Shown here: in pieces, positions 33,076 through 42,140 of the stretch | Numbering within the stretch: the first letter of the stretch is position 1 | How the letters are laid out: each line of letters opens with the position of its first letter | Assembly (NCBI RefSeq): GCF_009831455.1 | Contig: NZ_WOWO01000003.1 | Span: 682,001-746,000 of the forward strand | Source: Salinirussus salinus | Lineage (GTDB): Archaea; Halobacteriota; Halobacteria; Halobacteriales; Haloarculaceae | DNA length: 64,000 nt | Reading direction: 5' to 3' | Program-made: the position numbers and the translations under genes | Notes under the pieces: generated by a model | What the model was told of the DNA's origin: nothing | Database searches by the model: none | Seen by the model: the letters and a program-made list of their open reading frames with translations, nothing else

Positions 33076-33411
33076 TGCGCGTCCTATTCTCAGGAGGTTT
33101 ACCGTCTTTACCGTGATCCACAACGTTCAGTGTTGAAAGGCTACCCGACAGTGCTGGCCGGTCGGAACGGCAACTTCCAGTGGGTCGATGTGAGCAGAAT
33201 CGCGTGAACGACGAGCCGTCTAATGGTCACAATCGCGTCAGAAATCAAAACTCCGGGATAGCGGTTCAAAACCGACAAGCGACTTGCTCCCGGTTTTACT
33301 GGCCGTGATAGCGGATCAAAACCTCGGTCCAGAGTCCGCAAGTAATGCCAAATCGGAGTTTTGAAAACCGATCGGGGTCGGGTTCACCATCGCCACGATG
33401 CTCTCGAGCTA
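33076..33411. other. Gene-poor junction, degenerate sequence
   Basis: No supported gene. Open frames here (for example on the minus strand at 33,141-33,341) lack a start context and family likeness. A 17-base direct repeat lies at 33,257-33,323. The segment may be decayed remains of the outer transposase. Confidence 0.5.
33257..33323 (+). repeat. Pair of 17-base direct repeats
   Basis: GATAGCGG(T/A)TCAAAACC at 33,257-33,273 and 33,307-33,323, one mismatch, 50 bases apart. Meaning unknown; may belong to a decayed insertion sequence. Confidence 0.4.
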
Positions 33412-34466
33412 TAGCAGACGTTAGAAATAATTGCTCACTTTTGGAAGCGAAAGTTGATCGAGAGAAGTATCGATCGCGGTGGTCAGTTGCTCAAGCGAGT
33501 CGAAGAACCGGTTGCTGAGGGCGTTTTGGAGTTGTCGCCAGCACTCTTCGACAGGGTTGAGTTCCGGCGAATACGCTGGCAACGTGACGAAGGCGAGGTC
33601 GTCACGGGCCGCCAGGTCCGTGACGGCCGACGCCTGGAAGTACGGCGCTCCGTCCAGCACGACGATCAAGTCTTCTTCGAATTCTTCGCATAATGCGAGA
33701 ATGAAATGTTTTGCGTGATCGGCGGTGACGTATTCGGTAAATCGGGAGAAAAAGCAGTCACCGTTTTCGGTGACTGCGCCAAGTAGACACGTCCAGTCTC
33801 GTTGGCCTGACAGTTCGACGGTCGGCCGCGCGCCGCGCGGAAACCACGCGGCACGCGGCTCGACCTGCACCGATTTCTTGGTTTGGTCGATGCAGACTAC
33901 TTTGGCGTCCATCTCCGCTCGCTTTTTTTGATCTCGTCGTGGAACTCCGCTTTGTCGGATTCCTCGGCTTCGGCGGCTGTACGACGCGGTTTTTGATAAC
34001 TCAATCCAGCTTCTTTCAGCAACCGCCGACAACTCGGATAGGAGTACTCGACGCCGTAGGATTCTTCGAGAAACTCCTGAACGAGCGCCGGCGTCCACGC
34101 CGGCGCGTCGATCTCGACTTCTTCGGGTGGTTCGTGAACGGCCTGTTCGAACTCTTCTTGCTGTGATTCTGAAAGCTTTCGTTTTCTCCCGGATCGATGA
34201 GCATCAGAGACGGCTTGCTCAAGCGGTTCGTCCGTATCAAGTCGCATCAGCCAGCTGTAGATCGTTCTTCGACCGGTGTCGTGCCACTCTGCGAGTTCGG
34301 TCTGCGTCACGCCGTTCTTGTACGCGATCGCCGCTAACAACCGTTGTGTCGGCTTGTTTCCCTCAACCTTGTCGAGGGCGTCTTGGAGTTCTTCGACGGA
34401 GATCTCGTCGAGATGGTCCATTAATCACAGTAACAATCTCTGAGCGGAAAGTTCTAACGGATACTA
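33412..34466 (-). mobile_element. Complete IS630-family insertion sequence (1055 bp)
   Basis: Ends are imperfect inverted repeats: the left begins TAGCAGACGTTAGAA and the right, reversed, begins TAGTATCCGTTAGAA, with GCTCA shared further in. TA is duplicated on both sides (33,410-33,411 and 34,467-34,468), the target rule of IS630/Tc1 elements. It carries one transposase in two frames and interrupts an older transposase gene. With intact ends and reading frames it may still be mobile. Confidence 0.88.
33421..34421 (-). CDS. IS630-family transposase made by -1 frameshift
   Basis: The first frame (34,421-33,897) encodes the DNA-binding part: helix-turn-helix NGVTQTELAEWHDTGRRTIY and a second one around the PALVQEFLEESYGVEYS region. 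The second frame ends at 33,421 and holds the DDE catalytic domain: VVCIDQTKK, EDLIVVLDGAPYFQ and SPELNPVEECW. The frames overlap at a run of seven A (33,923-33,929, read on the minus strand) where a -1 slip joins EIKK to a stretch reading AEMDAKVVCIDQT. This programmed slip is common in IS630 elements. Catalyses cut-and-paste transposition to TA sites. Confidence 0.88.
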
Positions 34467-35541
34467 TAGCTCGCCGCACTAATCGTCGGACGACACGGTG
34501 AATCTGGTTCGGCGGGTTCCCGTCCCACGCTGAACTCTCTCGGACAGGTTCGACGGCCAGGATGAGTGGGATGTTCAGCCCAACAATCGACAGGGTAGCG
34601 AATTTGAAAGCTCGCTCTTCATGATTGAGTCCGCTGACCATCGCCATTCCCTCGACATCGCCATAGTACGGGACGGTTGTGATGTCGATCGCAGCTGTCA
34701 CGGGCCGACGGAACGATGCTTCGGATTCGATGACCGAGAGCAGCCGATCGGCCACTGCATCGAATCCATCGATAAGTTCCTCTGGCGAAAACTGTTTGAT
34801 CGTTCTAAGATGCGTATCGCCGTGTGGACTGCTGTCCGAGCCGTGTCGATACTGAAATCGAGCCGCTCCTTGCGGTGTCCCGCAGTTAACCATTCCCATG
34901 AACGTCTGCAATTCGAAGAACTGCGTGTCTTCGTAGGTCGTGTTCGCAGCGCGACCGGAATCAAACTCATCGAAGCCGTGATCACGAGTGAGTCGAGTCG
35001 TCCGGTAGATTTGCTTGTCGGAGAATTCACACCCAGCCGTCTCATCATCAGTGGAGGGGTCCACTTCGTCGACGATCTCTGCTTTCGGCCGGACAGCGGG
35101 AGCTGAAAACCCGCGGTCGTGAGATTGTTTAATGACGAAGTGCGAAGCAATCTGGACAAACTCCCGAACGCCGTCGTCGAAGCGTTTCCGCCACGTTCGG
35201 GACAACACGGATTCATCGGGGATGTGTTCCAAATCGAGTGGCTCGGCGAGTTCTTGGTACCGAGCCAGCGCTCGATAGCTCTCACCTGTGGCCTCTCGGT
35301 AGATGAGGAGCCGAACCATTCCGAGAAAGGAGTGTGGAGCAGGATGCCACTCTGGATAGCTATCGTCGAGATATTCCGTCTGGATTGAACTATCTGCAAC
35401 GCTCAATAGCAGGGAGTCACCTTCTCGCAACTGTTCAGTGATTTCGATTCCTGTGTTGTAGGCGTCGGTCATCCGGCAGGCACGGTCAGAAAGCGGGTCC
35501 AGTGACTCCGCCATTAATTCTCGATGAGATTGGTTCGACAA
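34467..35541 (-). pseudogene. Transposase gene broken by the IS630 insertion
   Basis: About 358 codons remain, from ATG at 35,541 (or 35,514) to the insertion point, where the frame runs into IS630 ends and stops. The product has a helical N-terminal region (LLLSVADSSIQTEYLDDSYP), the first catalytic Asp in RRPVTAAIDITTVPYYG, and LILAVEPVRESSAWDG, as in haloarchaeal IS4-like transposases. On the far side of the insertion I find no continuation that restores the remaining catalytic residues, so the gene was also deleted or decayed there. Its own end repeats were not identified. Confidence 0.7.
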
Positions 35542-35712
35542 AAGTGGCCGCGGAAACGTCTGTTCTGTGGCGCTACCCGCGGATTTAGATACTGCTCGTC
35601 TACACGACGATCTCGGACTACTAGAAAATCGAATGTTACTATTACTCCCACTGTTATCAATAATAGCTAATTAGACATAGAGTATTAATACCTTCATCTC
35701 GGAACTTCTGAT

Positions 35713-36090
35713 ATGAGCTATCGGAAGGTGAATTACGAGGACGTCGAACAGGTTTCAGATGCGAAACACTTCCTGAGTGAACCGCTCGGCTGTCGACAGG
35801 TCGGCGTAACCTTTTCCCGATGTCCACCAGGGTGGAACAGCGAACCACACGACCACGTCGATGACGAGCACGAGGAAGTCTACGTGTTGGTCAGTGGGAC
35901 TGCCGAAGTTCGAGTTGATCAAGAATCGGTTCCTGTTGAAGAAGGAGATGCTGTCTGGATTGCGCCCGAGGCAACGAGGCAGATCAGGAACGGTGAGGAC
36001 GAAAGTGCCTTCGTCCTGATTAGCGCCCCCGAATTCGATTCCTCCGGGAGTTCAGATGATGCTTGGAACCTCACTGGATTCCAGGGATAG
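35713..36090 (+). CDS. Cupin-domain protein
   Basis: 125 residues. Cupin motif 1 is GWNSEPHDHVDDEHEEVYVL (His-rich metal site H-x-H...E) and motif 2 GDAVWIAPEATRQIRNG; the usual second-motif His is replaced. Single small cupins bind a metal or a small ligand and may be sensors or enzymes. It opens the metal region and is divergent from the transposase remnant; AT-rich sequence upstream (35,640-35,705) can hold its promoter. Confidence 0.85.
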   Translation: MSYRKVNYEDVEQVSDAKHFLSEPLGCRQVGVTFSRCPPGWNSEPHDHVDDEHEEVYVLVSGTAEVRVDQESVPVEEGDAVWIAPEATRQIRNGEDESAFVLISAPEFDSSGSSDDAWNLTGFQG

Positions 36091-36156
36091 ATTCGGACGA
36101 TAGATATCTGATACTCGGCTATCTCTACGCTTGAGGCCCTCTCCTAACGGTATCTC

Positions 36157-36567
36157 TCACCCGTTACTCCTGAATACACGAGCCAACCAGGAGGTCACCT
36201 GCTTCCGTGACGTGGTCTCCTCGTTGTCGAGCTCCCAGCTGGCAGCACTCGCAGCGTCCGCGAGAGCGAAATACTCCCAGTGCTGCTGAGGAAGGTAATC
36301 TGGACGGTCAGGAGCCTCTCCGACCAGAACGTGTCTCTCGGTCGTGACCCGGCTAGAGAGGTGCCGGAAGTTCGAGGTGGTCGGCGCTACTTGGAAGTCT
36401 CGACGAATGAGGTGCTTGGCACTAAAGGCGTGAGCGGCGCAGGAATCGATCGAGACGAGACCGACGTTCTGCGCCCATCGGCGTGCATCGACCACAACCG
36501 CCTGTGGCTCACGAACCTGCCGAAGCGCCGCAAGCTCGAACGCGAGCGTCATGGTGTCGGTGGTCAT
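36157..36567 (-). CDS. Haloarchaeal DUF7124-like protein
   Basis: 136 residues. Clearly paralogous to the gene at 48,333-48,716: both start TLAF.L.AL, share a D(A)..W...(V/I)GIVS-like segment, and end with W....L.DAA.AA.W.L. No catalytic motif. It follows the FeoB-like gene with three bases between, so it is the last gene of that operon. I recall this as a haloarchaeal domain of unknown function; the family number should be checked. The association of both copies with metal transport genes suggests an accessory role there. Confidence 0.65.
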   Translation of the reverse strand: MTTDTMTLAFELAALRQVREPQAVVVDARRWAQNVGLVSIDSCAAHAFSAKHLIRRDFQVAPTTSNFRHLSSRVTTERHVLVGEAPDRPDYLPQQHWEYFALADAASAASWELDNEETTSRKQVTSWLARVFRSNG

Positions 36568-36570
36568 CGA

Positions 36571-38280
36571 TTAGAAGAGGACGGCACCACCCCATCCGAT
36601 GAGTAGCGAGAAACCGATGGCAGCTGCTGCCTGCCGGAGCAGCATCCGACCGGCGTACCTCGGGGAGAGCTCCTTCGCGACCGTAATCGCCGTCACCAGG
36701 CACGGAAGTAGCACCCCGGCTAGGTAGACGGCGGTCAGTACCTGTATGGGGCTCATTGCGGACAGCGTCGCACTGAGGCCATCCGACTGTAACAGGAGCA
36801 GACCGTCCTTCCGGATCGACCCCATCACGACGACAAGTGCTGTCTTACCGGGGAGGTTGAACAGTCCCATCACTGGTCCGAGAGCCTCACCCATCACATC
36901 CAGGACTCCAAAGTAGTCCAGCAGTGATGCGACGAGGACGATCCCGGCGAAGACAGGGAGCGCCTTCAGGAAGAAACTCCGAACCACGGTTCTGGTCTCG
37001 CGCCACACAGACTGCCAGTTGGGCCACTGGAGGAACGCACGATTCTCGGTGGCGAGTGACGCCGTTCGAGCACGCTCGGGTGCAATCAGGCGCGCATAGA
37101 CGAGTGTCGTAACCGTGAGAATCCCGACGTACGGGAGAACGAGCCATGGCATCTCGACGGCTGCGAACACAGCGAGCGTCGCTGGGAACTGGTACGAGCA
37201 GGCCGAGCCAAACCCAATCGCCGAGACGGTCGTCCGCCGCGTACAGTCCGAACATCCCCGAGTGCTGGTGACCGCCGGGACGTTACAACCGAATCCCATG
37301 ACCACTCGAACGAGATCCCGGCCGGTGAGGCCCACGCGCCGAAGGTATGGGTGGAGTGACGCCGTGATTCGCGTGACGAGCCCGCTCTTCTTGTAGACGG
37401 CCATGAAGACCGCAAAGATGAGAATCGTCGGGCCAGCCCAGACGAACAGGAACGGCCCCATCGAGAGCAGGCCGTAGTCCCCACCCAACACTGCAGCGAG
37501 GGGTCCTGGAAGATCGTTGGCCCACTGGACTGCGGGTTCCAAGAGGGAACTCACTCGGGGAGAGAGTTCGGCAGCCACAGCGTTTGCGAAGTGAACTGCG
37601 ACCGCGGCTGGCAACAGGAGCAAGACGATACTGACGAACGGGCCGAGAAGCGGATGTTCGATAATCGTCTCCGGCGGGTCGAGATGAATCCCTGTCTGTC
37701 GGTGAACCCGTCCCGGGAACTCGTCGGCGTCGCGGAGCGCGTTGACGAGCTGCTTGTGGTCGGTTCCGTCGATTGCAGTGCCGCCGCCGTCGGTTGCGAC
37801 GCGGGAGACGTTTCGCGCGTCCACTGGAGCGAGCGGAACTCCGAGATCGTCGGCGAGCGCGTTCAGTTCACTGCGTGCTTCGGTCGGGTTCTCCACTTTG
37901 TCCCAGAACGTCACTGCGATGGCACCGACCTTTCCCTGCACCAGCGGCAGCAAATCTTCGAGATCGTCGTCGATGTTCGTCGCGCGAACGACGAGTAACA
38001 CGGTCTCGGTTGCTTCGACGGCGCTGATCGCCGTTCGGGTGGTCTCGGTGTCCGTCCCGAGCAGGATACCAGGTGTGTCGACGAAGACGAACTCCTCGGA
38101 CTCGTATCGCTCGATATCGACGGTCGTTCCGCGGAAGTTCCCAGTCGTCGGCGTCGTCCCGGAGAGGCCAGCGACGAGTTCCGATTTCCCGACGCTCTCT
38201 TTCCCGACGACCACGACGGTTTCCTTTCCGTCGTCGTCCGTCGATGGGACGTTACCTGTGAGGCCCGGTGTGTCAGTCAT
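36571..38280 (-). CDS. FeoB-like GTPase-coupled metal permease
   Basis: 569 residues. The N-terminal G domain has G1 [20 protein letters not shown] (26-33 core) and G3 FVDTPGI; G4 is degenerate (TFWDKVEN in place of NKxD), so guanine selectivity may be lost. The membrane part (about 215-569) has two Gate-like domains and the FeoB signature [20 protein letters not shown], with an added C-x2-C. FeoB moves Fe2+; the operon here (S14 paralogue, DUF7124-like) and region suggest zinc or another metal instead, which is my inference. Its start lies inside the end of the S14 gene. FeoA is absent. Confidence 0.82.
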   Translation of the reverse strand: MTDTPGLTGNVPSTDDDGKETVVVVGKESVGKSELVAGLSGTTPTTGNFRGTTVDIERYESEEFVFVDTPGILLGTDTETTRTAISAVEATETVLLVVRATNIDDDLEDLLPLVQGKVGAIAVTFWDKVENPTEARSELNALADDLGVPLAPVDARNVSRVATDGGGTAIDGTDHKQLVNALRDADEFPGRVHRQTGIHLDPPETIIEHPLLGPFVSIVLLLLPAAVAVHFANAVAAELSPRVSSLLEPAVQWANDLPGPLAAVLGGDYGLLSMGPFLFVWAGPTILIFAVFMAVYKKSGLVTRITASLHPYLRRVGLTGRDLVRVVMGFGCNVPAVTSTRGCSDCTRRTTVSAIGFGSACSYQFPATLAVFAAVEMPWLVLPYVGILTVTTLVYARLIAPERARTASLATENRAFLQWPNWQSVWRETRTVVRSFFLKALPVFAGIVLVASLLDYFGVLDVMGEALGPVMGLFNLPGKTALVVVMGSIRKDGLLLLQSDGLSATLSAMSPIQVLTAVYLAGVLLPCLVTAITVAKELSPRYAGRMLLRQAAAAIGFSLLIGWGGAVLF

Positions 38281-38458
38281 ATTTTTTGAACCCCATCTTC
38301 GGAGCCAGTTCTCGAAACGATTGCCGGCAGAGCCAGATGTCGTACTTACCGACGAGGCCCTGTTCGCGTCCCGTCATCCGGCAGACGTGTCGGTCGTCGT
38401 CTCTCGAATCGTTTGACTGCTCGGTTCCACTGTCTTTCTGGGGAGTCTCTCGTGTCAT
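38273..38458 (-). CDS. Ribosomal protein S14 (uS14) paralogue with two zinc ligands missing
   Basis: 61 residues from ATG at 38,458. The C-terminal half, [20 protein letters not shown] then [18 protein letters not shown], is archaeal S14. The zinc form has CxxC twice; here they read CRMT (C26, T29) and CRQS (C44, S47), leaving one Cys of each pair. The gene is not among ribosomal genes but inside an operon with an oxidoreductase and a FeoB-like permease. In bacteria, zinc-free paralogues of S14 are made under zinc shortage to release zinc from ribosomes; a like role is inferred. The main-chromosome S14 must be compared, since some haloarchaeal copies may also lack Cys. Confidence 0.8.
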   Translation of the reverse strand: MTRETPQKDSGTEQSNDSRDDDRHVCRMTGREQGLVGKYDIWLCRQSFRELAPKMGFKKYD

Positions 38459-38460
38459 GA

Positions 38461-39621
38461 TTAGCAGTCGCACATATCGGGTTCGCAGCAGGACAAATCC
38501 TCGAGAAACATGCTCTTCTCACGGTACTCGTCGAGGGGAGTGCGGTCGACGTCGAGTCTGGAGGCGATTTCGTCAGCCACGACAGCGAAGCGCTGCCTGA
38601 ACTTGTAGATGAAGCAGAACTGCTGGCCGTTGTGCGTGACCTGTGGACCGGCGAGAAACAGGCCAGGACTGATGGTCGACTCGTCTTGGTCGGTCAGCCG
38701 GGGCTGGCCATTCTCGAACTCGAAGTGTTCGTCGACGAGGCCGAGTCCGCTCTCGAATCCAGTCGCGAGCACTGGCCGATTCCGTGTCCTAAACGACGCG
38801 CCGTCGGTCACGATTACGTCGAACGTCCCCTCCTCGACGTCGACGCGCTCGACTCGGATTCCGTCTTCGAGAGCGATCGGTGCGTCGTGTTCGAGGGCTT
38901 CCCGCAGCCGCTGGCTGGTATACGGAGAGAGTACTTCGCTCGGATCTGGTCCCCGGAACTGCCACGGCCCGTCCTCGTCGACGACGAGCACTTCGTGACC
39001 CAGGTCGGCGAGTGCGAGTGCCGCGTCGATACCGCTCTCGTACCCGCCGACGATGACGATGGGGTCCTCGACACACTCGCTGGCGAACGCGCTCCAGGAC
39101 TCCACTCGGGAGTTGTGGACGCAGTGGCTCGCACCGGGGAACGCATCGTCGTTTGGTTGCCCGAACTGTCCGGCCGCCCAGATGACGAACCTGCTCTGGA
39201 TGACGCCAGTAGACGTGTGGAGTATGAATCCGTCGTCGTGTCGTTGTACCGATTCCACCTTGACACCGGTCCGGACGGGTAAGTCGTGAAACTCGACGAC
39301 TCCCTGGAGATATTCGGCGTACTCTCCGCCGGTCGGGTGTTCACGGTCGAGTGCAAATGCGGGTGAGGTGTCAGTGGTGACAGCGTTGAGGTCGCGGCAG
39401 CCGAAGCTGTTGCTGGGAAACGATGGCGTGATGAGGCGCATTTCTTCTGGCCACTGTTGGAACGACGCCCCGACTTCGCCTCGCTCGAGGATGGCGTAGG
39501 AGTCGAGACCCAGATCCGCGAGGACGGCCCCAAGACCGACGCCTGCGGCACCTGCCCCGACAATCGCTACGTCGAGCGACTCGTGTTTACGGGCTTCTTC
39601 GAATGTCACTGTTAACAACAT
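38461..39621 (-). CDS. FAD-dependent NAD(P)-oxidoreductase with Cys-rich tail
   Basis: 386 residues from ATG at 39,621 (six codons more from 39,639). The N-terminal FAD site is [20 protein letters not shown]; a second Rossmann motif [20 protein letters not shown] binds NAD(P); LATGFESG and [11 protein letters not shown] close the FAD domain. The layout is that of CzcO-like flavin monooxygenases or reductases. The last residues, [12 protein letters not shown], form a Cys cluster fit for binding a soft metal. First gene of the operon with S14 and FeoB-like genes, divergent from a CobW gene. Substrate unknown; reduction or release of a metal complex is a guess. Confidence 0.82.
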   Translation of the reverse strand: MLLTVTFEEARKHESLDVAIVGAGAAGVGLGAVLADLGLDSYAILERGEVGASFQQWPEEMRLITPSFPSNSFGCRDLNAVTTDTSPAFALDREHPTGGEYAEYLQGVVEFHDLPVRTGVKVESVQRHDDGFILHTSTGVIQSRFVIWAAGQFGQPNDDAFPGASHCVHNSRVESWSAFASECVEDPIVIVGGYESGIDAALALADLGHEVLVVDEDGPWQFRGPDPSEVLSPYTSQRLREALEHDAPIALEDGIRVERVDVEEGTFDVIVTDGASFRTRNRPVLATGFESGLGLVDEHFEFENGQPRLTDQDESTISPGLFLAGPQVTHNGQQFCFIYKFRQRFAVVADEIASRLDVDRTPLDEYREKSMFLEDLSCCEPDMCDC

Positions 39622-39673
39622 AGGGTAGTAGATAGCCAATTATAAATAATATACGCTCTAGCCTTAATAACAG

Positions 39674-40942
39674 ATGAGTCGAGAGACTATTCCTGTCACC
39701 GTGCTGAGCGGCAACCTCGGCGCGGGCAAGACGACCGTGCTGAACAACCTCCTGAACACGCGAACCGACCTGGACGTCGCGGTCCTCGTCAACGACATGG
39801 GCGAGGTGAACGTCGACGCCGAGCGCGTCGCCGAACACTCGGACATCTCGGAAGACGACGAGGACCTGATCGAACTGTCGAACGGCTGTATCTGCTGTGA
39901 GCTACGCGGCGACCTGCTGGACGCGCTCGCGAAGCTCGCACAAGCTCGCGAGTTCGACTACCTGGTCATCGAATCGACCGGCGTCGCCGAACCGTTGCCC
40001 GTCGCCCAGACGCTCACCATGGGATTCGACCAGGGCGACCTCGACCCCACGGAGTTCTACGAGGAGACCGGCATCGAGGTGATGGATTACTATGACCTCG
40101 ACACCACGGTCACCGTCGTCGACGCCCACCAGTTCTGGACGACGTTCGACTCGAAGGAATCGCTGATGGACGGCGACACCGAGAAGGACCTTGGAAGCCT
40201 CTTGGTCGAACAGATCGAGTTCTGCGACGTCCTCCTGTTGAACAAGTGTGACCTTGTCGACGAGGAGACGCTCGACGAGATCGAAGCGATGATCGAAGTG
40301 CTGCAACCGCGCGCGGAGATCATCCGAACCGAACACGGCGCCGTCGATCCGGAGGCAATCGTCGATACCGGTCGGTTCGATTTCGAAGCAGCGAGTCAGT
40401 CCACGGGCTGGATGCAAGAACTGCAGGAACCACACGAGTCTGCCGAGGAGGAACACGGCGTCACCTCGTTCGTTTTCGAATCTCGCCGACCGTTCCACCC
40501 CGAACGATTCGCCGAGTTGCTGGACGAGTTTCCGACGAATGTGGTCCGGTCGAAGGGCCACTTCTGGCTCGCGGGACGTGAAGATATGGCACTCGGGATA
40601 GATGCTGCTGGCCAATCTATCCGAATTGCACCCGCGGGCGGATGGATTGCGGCGCTTCCGACTGAAGAGCGTGAGGCCTACTTCGAGGCCAATCCCCAGC
40701 TAGAGGAGGTGTGGGACGAGGAGTGGGGTGACAGAGGAACCCGACTCGTTCTTATCGGTACCGACATGGACCACGACGCGCTCCGAACGGATCTCGATGC
40801 AGCTACACTGACCGACGAAGAGATGGACGCCGACTGGAATGCGTTCGAAGACCGTTTCCCGACATTCGACCTCGAAGCAGCGGACGAACAGACGGAAGCG
40901 ACAGATGCTGACGACCCGGAAGAAGTGGGGTTGGCTGATTGA
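39674..40942 (+). CDS. CobW/COG0523 metallochaperone GTPase (copy 1)
   Basis: 422 residues. Walker A is VTVLSGNLGAGKTTVLNNLL (13-20), the metal motif GCICCEL (72-75, CxCC), the E-S-T-G-V-A-E-P region of the G3 neighbourhood, and NKCDLVDEE for guanine binding. The C-terminal CobW_C domain runs from SFVFESRRPFHPERFAELL. COG0523 proteins hand zinc, cobalt or other metals to client enzymes using GTP; some are made under zinc starvation. It is divergent from the FAD gene, 52 bases apart, so they share a control region. Likely in one transcript with the HEAT-like and P-loop genes that follow. Confidence 0.93.
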   Translation: MSRETIPVTVLSGNLGAGKTTVLNNLLNTRTDLDVAVLVNDMGEVNVDAERVAEHSDISEDDEDLIELSNGCICCELRGDLLDALAKLAQAREFDYLVIESTGVAEPLPVAQTLTMGFDQGDLDPTEFYEETGIEVMDYYDLDTTVTVVDAHQFWTTFDSKESLMDGDTEKDLGSLLVEQIEFCDVLLLNKCDLVDEETLDEIEAMIEVLQPRAEIIRTEHGAVDPEAIVDTGRFDFEAASQSTGWMQELQEPHESAEEEHGVTSFVFESRRPFHPERFAELLDEFPTNVVRSKGHFWLAGREDMALGIDAAGQSIRIAPAGGWIAALPTEEREAYFEANPQLEEVWDEEWGDRGTRLVLIGTDMDHDALRTDLDAATLTDEEMDADWNAFEDRFPTFDLEAADEQTEATDADDPEEVGLAD

Positions 40943-40944
40943 CC

Positions 40945-41205
40945 ATGCCGAGCAAACGAAGCCTATTCCAGCAGTCCGTCGCAAAGTCTGCCTCCCGTGA
41001 GACGCGCCGAGAGGCGGTCAGTGAGCTGAGACGGATAGGTGCCGTCGATCAACTCAGCACACTCACGCAGACCAACGGCATCGCTGGCCCCCTCCGGCGG
41101 GCGGCTGTTAGGGAACTCAAAGAACTCCGCGCGACGGAAGCGCTCGAAACGATTTCCGAGAACACTGCGGTCGACCCCGCCATCAGAGAGCAAGCACAGC
41201 TATGA
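40945..41205 (+). CDS. Small HEAT-repeat-like helical protein
   Basis: 86 residues from ATG at 40,945. Two helix pairs, SRETRREAVSELRRIGAVDQ and GPLRRAAVRELKELRATEAL, have the R-x2-A-v-x-x-L pattern of HEAT/PBS-lyase repeats. It lies between a CobW gene (two bases) and a P-loop gene (ATGA overlap), so it is probably an adaptor in metal delivery. Confidence 0.7.
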   Translation: MPSKRSLFQQSVAKSASRETRREAVSELRRIGAVDQLSTLTQTNGIAGPLRRAAVRELKELRATEALETISENTAVDPAIREQAQL

Positions 41206-41969
41206 GTTCCGGATCGAATACCGCACCGACAGAGACTCCACTCGAGAATGATACTCGCCACGTGGATCGTCAGCGAATCGGGTTCGTTGGACCCGAAGGC
41301 GCTGGCAAAACGACCGTCGCCACGATGGTCGCGAATCGACTCTCCGAGCGGACCGACGTCGCAACCGTCGGGGAAGCCGCGACGTTTTTCGAACAGCCAT
41401 CGGCCTCGCCTGAGAACGTCGGCCCGTTGGGCGTCCACTGGACAGTCGTCGATCACTCCCCGGGAACGGATTCTCTCGAAACTGCCGGTGAGGCACTCGA
41501 TACTGTCTTCCTCGTTGTGACGCCCGTGATGCTGGACTGTGTGGCTGCCTACGAGCGCGTGATAGACCAGCTCGACTCCGACGTGTTTCTCGTCGTCAAT
41601 CGCTTCGAGGAGCGCTACCGTGACAGACTCAGAGATCTCGACGGACCCGAACTCGCGGAATACTTCTACGAAGACACCACCCTCGCAGCGGCGATATCTG
41701 ATGAAACGGTTCCAAAGTTAGAAGAGTGGACGACTGAGGCGATACTGTTGGAGTCGCTCCAGCCCGAACGGCTTGACATCGCCGAAGCGATGGCGGCCCT
41801 CGACCGTGGTCACCGATCGATTGTCAATGTCGAGGTTGAGAGTGACGCATCGGCTCTAGCAGTGGCTCGATCGTTCCGCGAAAAAGGCTACGCTGCAGAC
41901 TTCTTCCGGTGTAACTGCCGCTGTCACGACGGACACGTCCTCGCCCGTGCGCGACCACCTAGGACCTGA
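41202..41969 (+). CDS. P-loop NTPase (CooC/MinD-like) with C-terminal Cys-His metal motif
   Basis: 255 residues. Walker A is RIGFVGPEGAGKTTVATMVA (30-37); VVDHSPGTDSLE is a switch-like segment; VFLVVTPVMLDC and FLVVNRFEERY follow as in SIMIBI ATPases or GTPases. The C-terminus reads FFRCNCRCHDGHVLARAR, a C-x-C-x-C-H cluster likely to bind metal. CooC-type proteins insert nickel in enzymes. Location between a CobW gene and the Nik-type importer supports a metal-insertion or metal-sensing role; the substrate is inferred, not known. Confidence 0.72.
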   Translation: MSSGSNTAPTETPLENDTRHVDRQRIGFVGPEGAGKTTVATMVANRLSERTDVATVGEAATFFEQPSASPENVGPLGVHWTVVDHSPGTDSLETAGEALDTVFLVVTPVMLDCVAAYERVIDQLDSDVFLVVNRFEERYRDRLRDLDGPELAEYFYEDTTLAAAISDETVPKLEEWTTEAILLESLQPERLDIAEAMAALDRGHRSIVNVEVESDASALAVARSFREKGYAADFFRCNCRCHDGHVLARARPPRT

Positions 41970-42125
41970 CTCCGTTTGCCTATATCCTCTCCTCGATTTC
42001 TTTTCCTACTGCGTTGTCTGTCCAACGAACAGTCGAATCATTGGTCGAGGCCCACTCTCGATCAGACTATGCGGGCGTATTAATCTCGTGGCAATTATTA
42101 ACAACTCTTATTACTATCCGAGCTA

Positions 42126-42137
42126 GGATTGCTAATC
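42126..42137 (+). promoter_or_regulatory. GGATTGCTAATC motif before nikA
   Basis: Directly upstream of the nikA ATG; GATT-GCT-AATC is a small dyad. A near copy lies at 53,753-53,765 and the core AATTGCTA at two other metal-region promoters (see findings). Possible operator. Confidence 0.35.
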
Positions 42138-42140
42138 ACG

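Noticed and set aside
33141-33341. Minus-strand open frame of 66 codons resembling the end of a transposase
   Set aside because: Only a loose D-R-G-F-D likeness, no start context, and it does not join the broken transposase frame.
36571-38280. Definite iron transporter FeoB
   Set aside because: G4 motif is degenerate, FeoA is missing and neighbours point to zinc; only FeoB-like is claimed.
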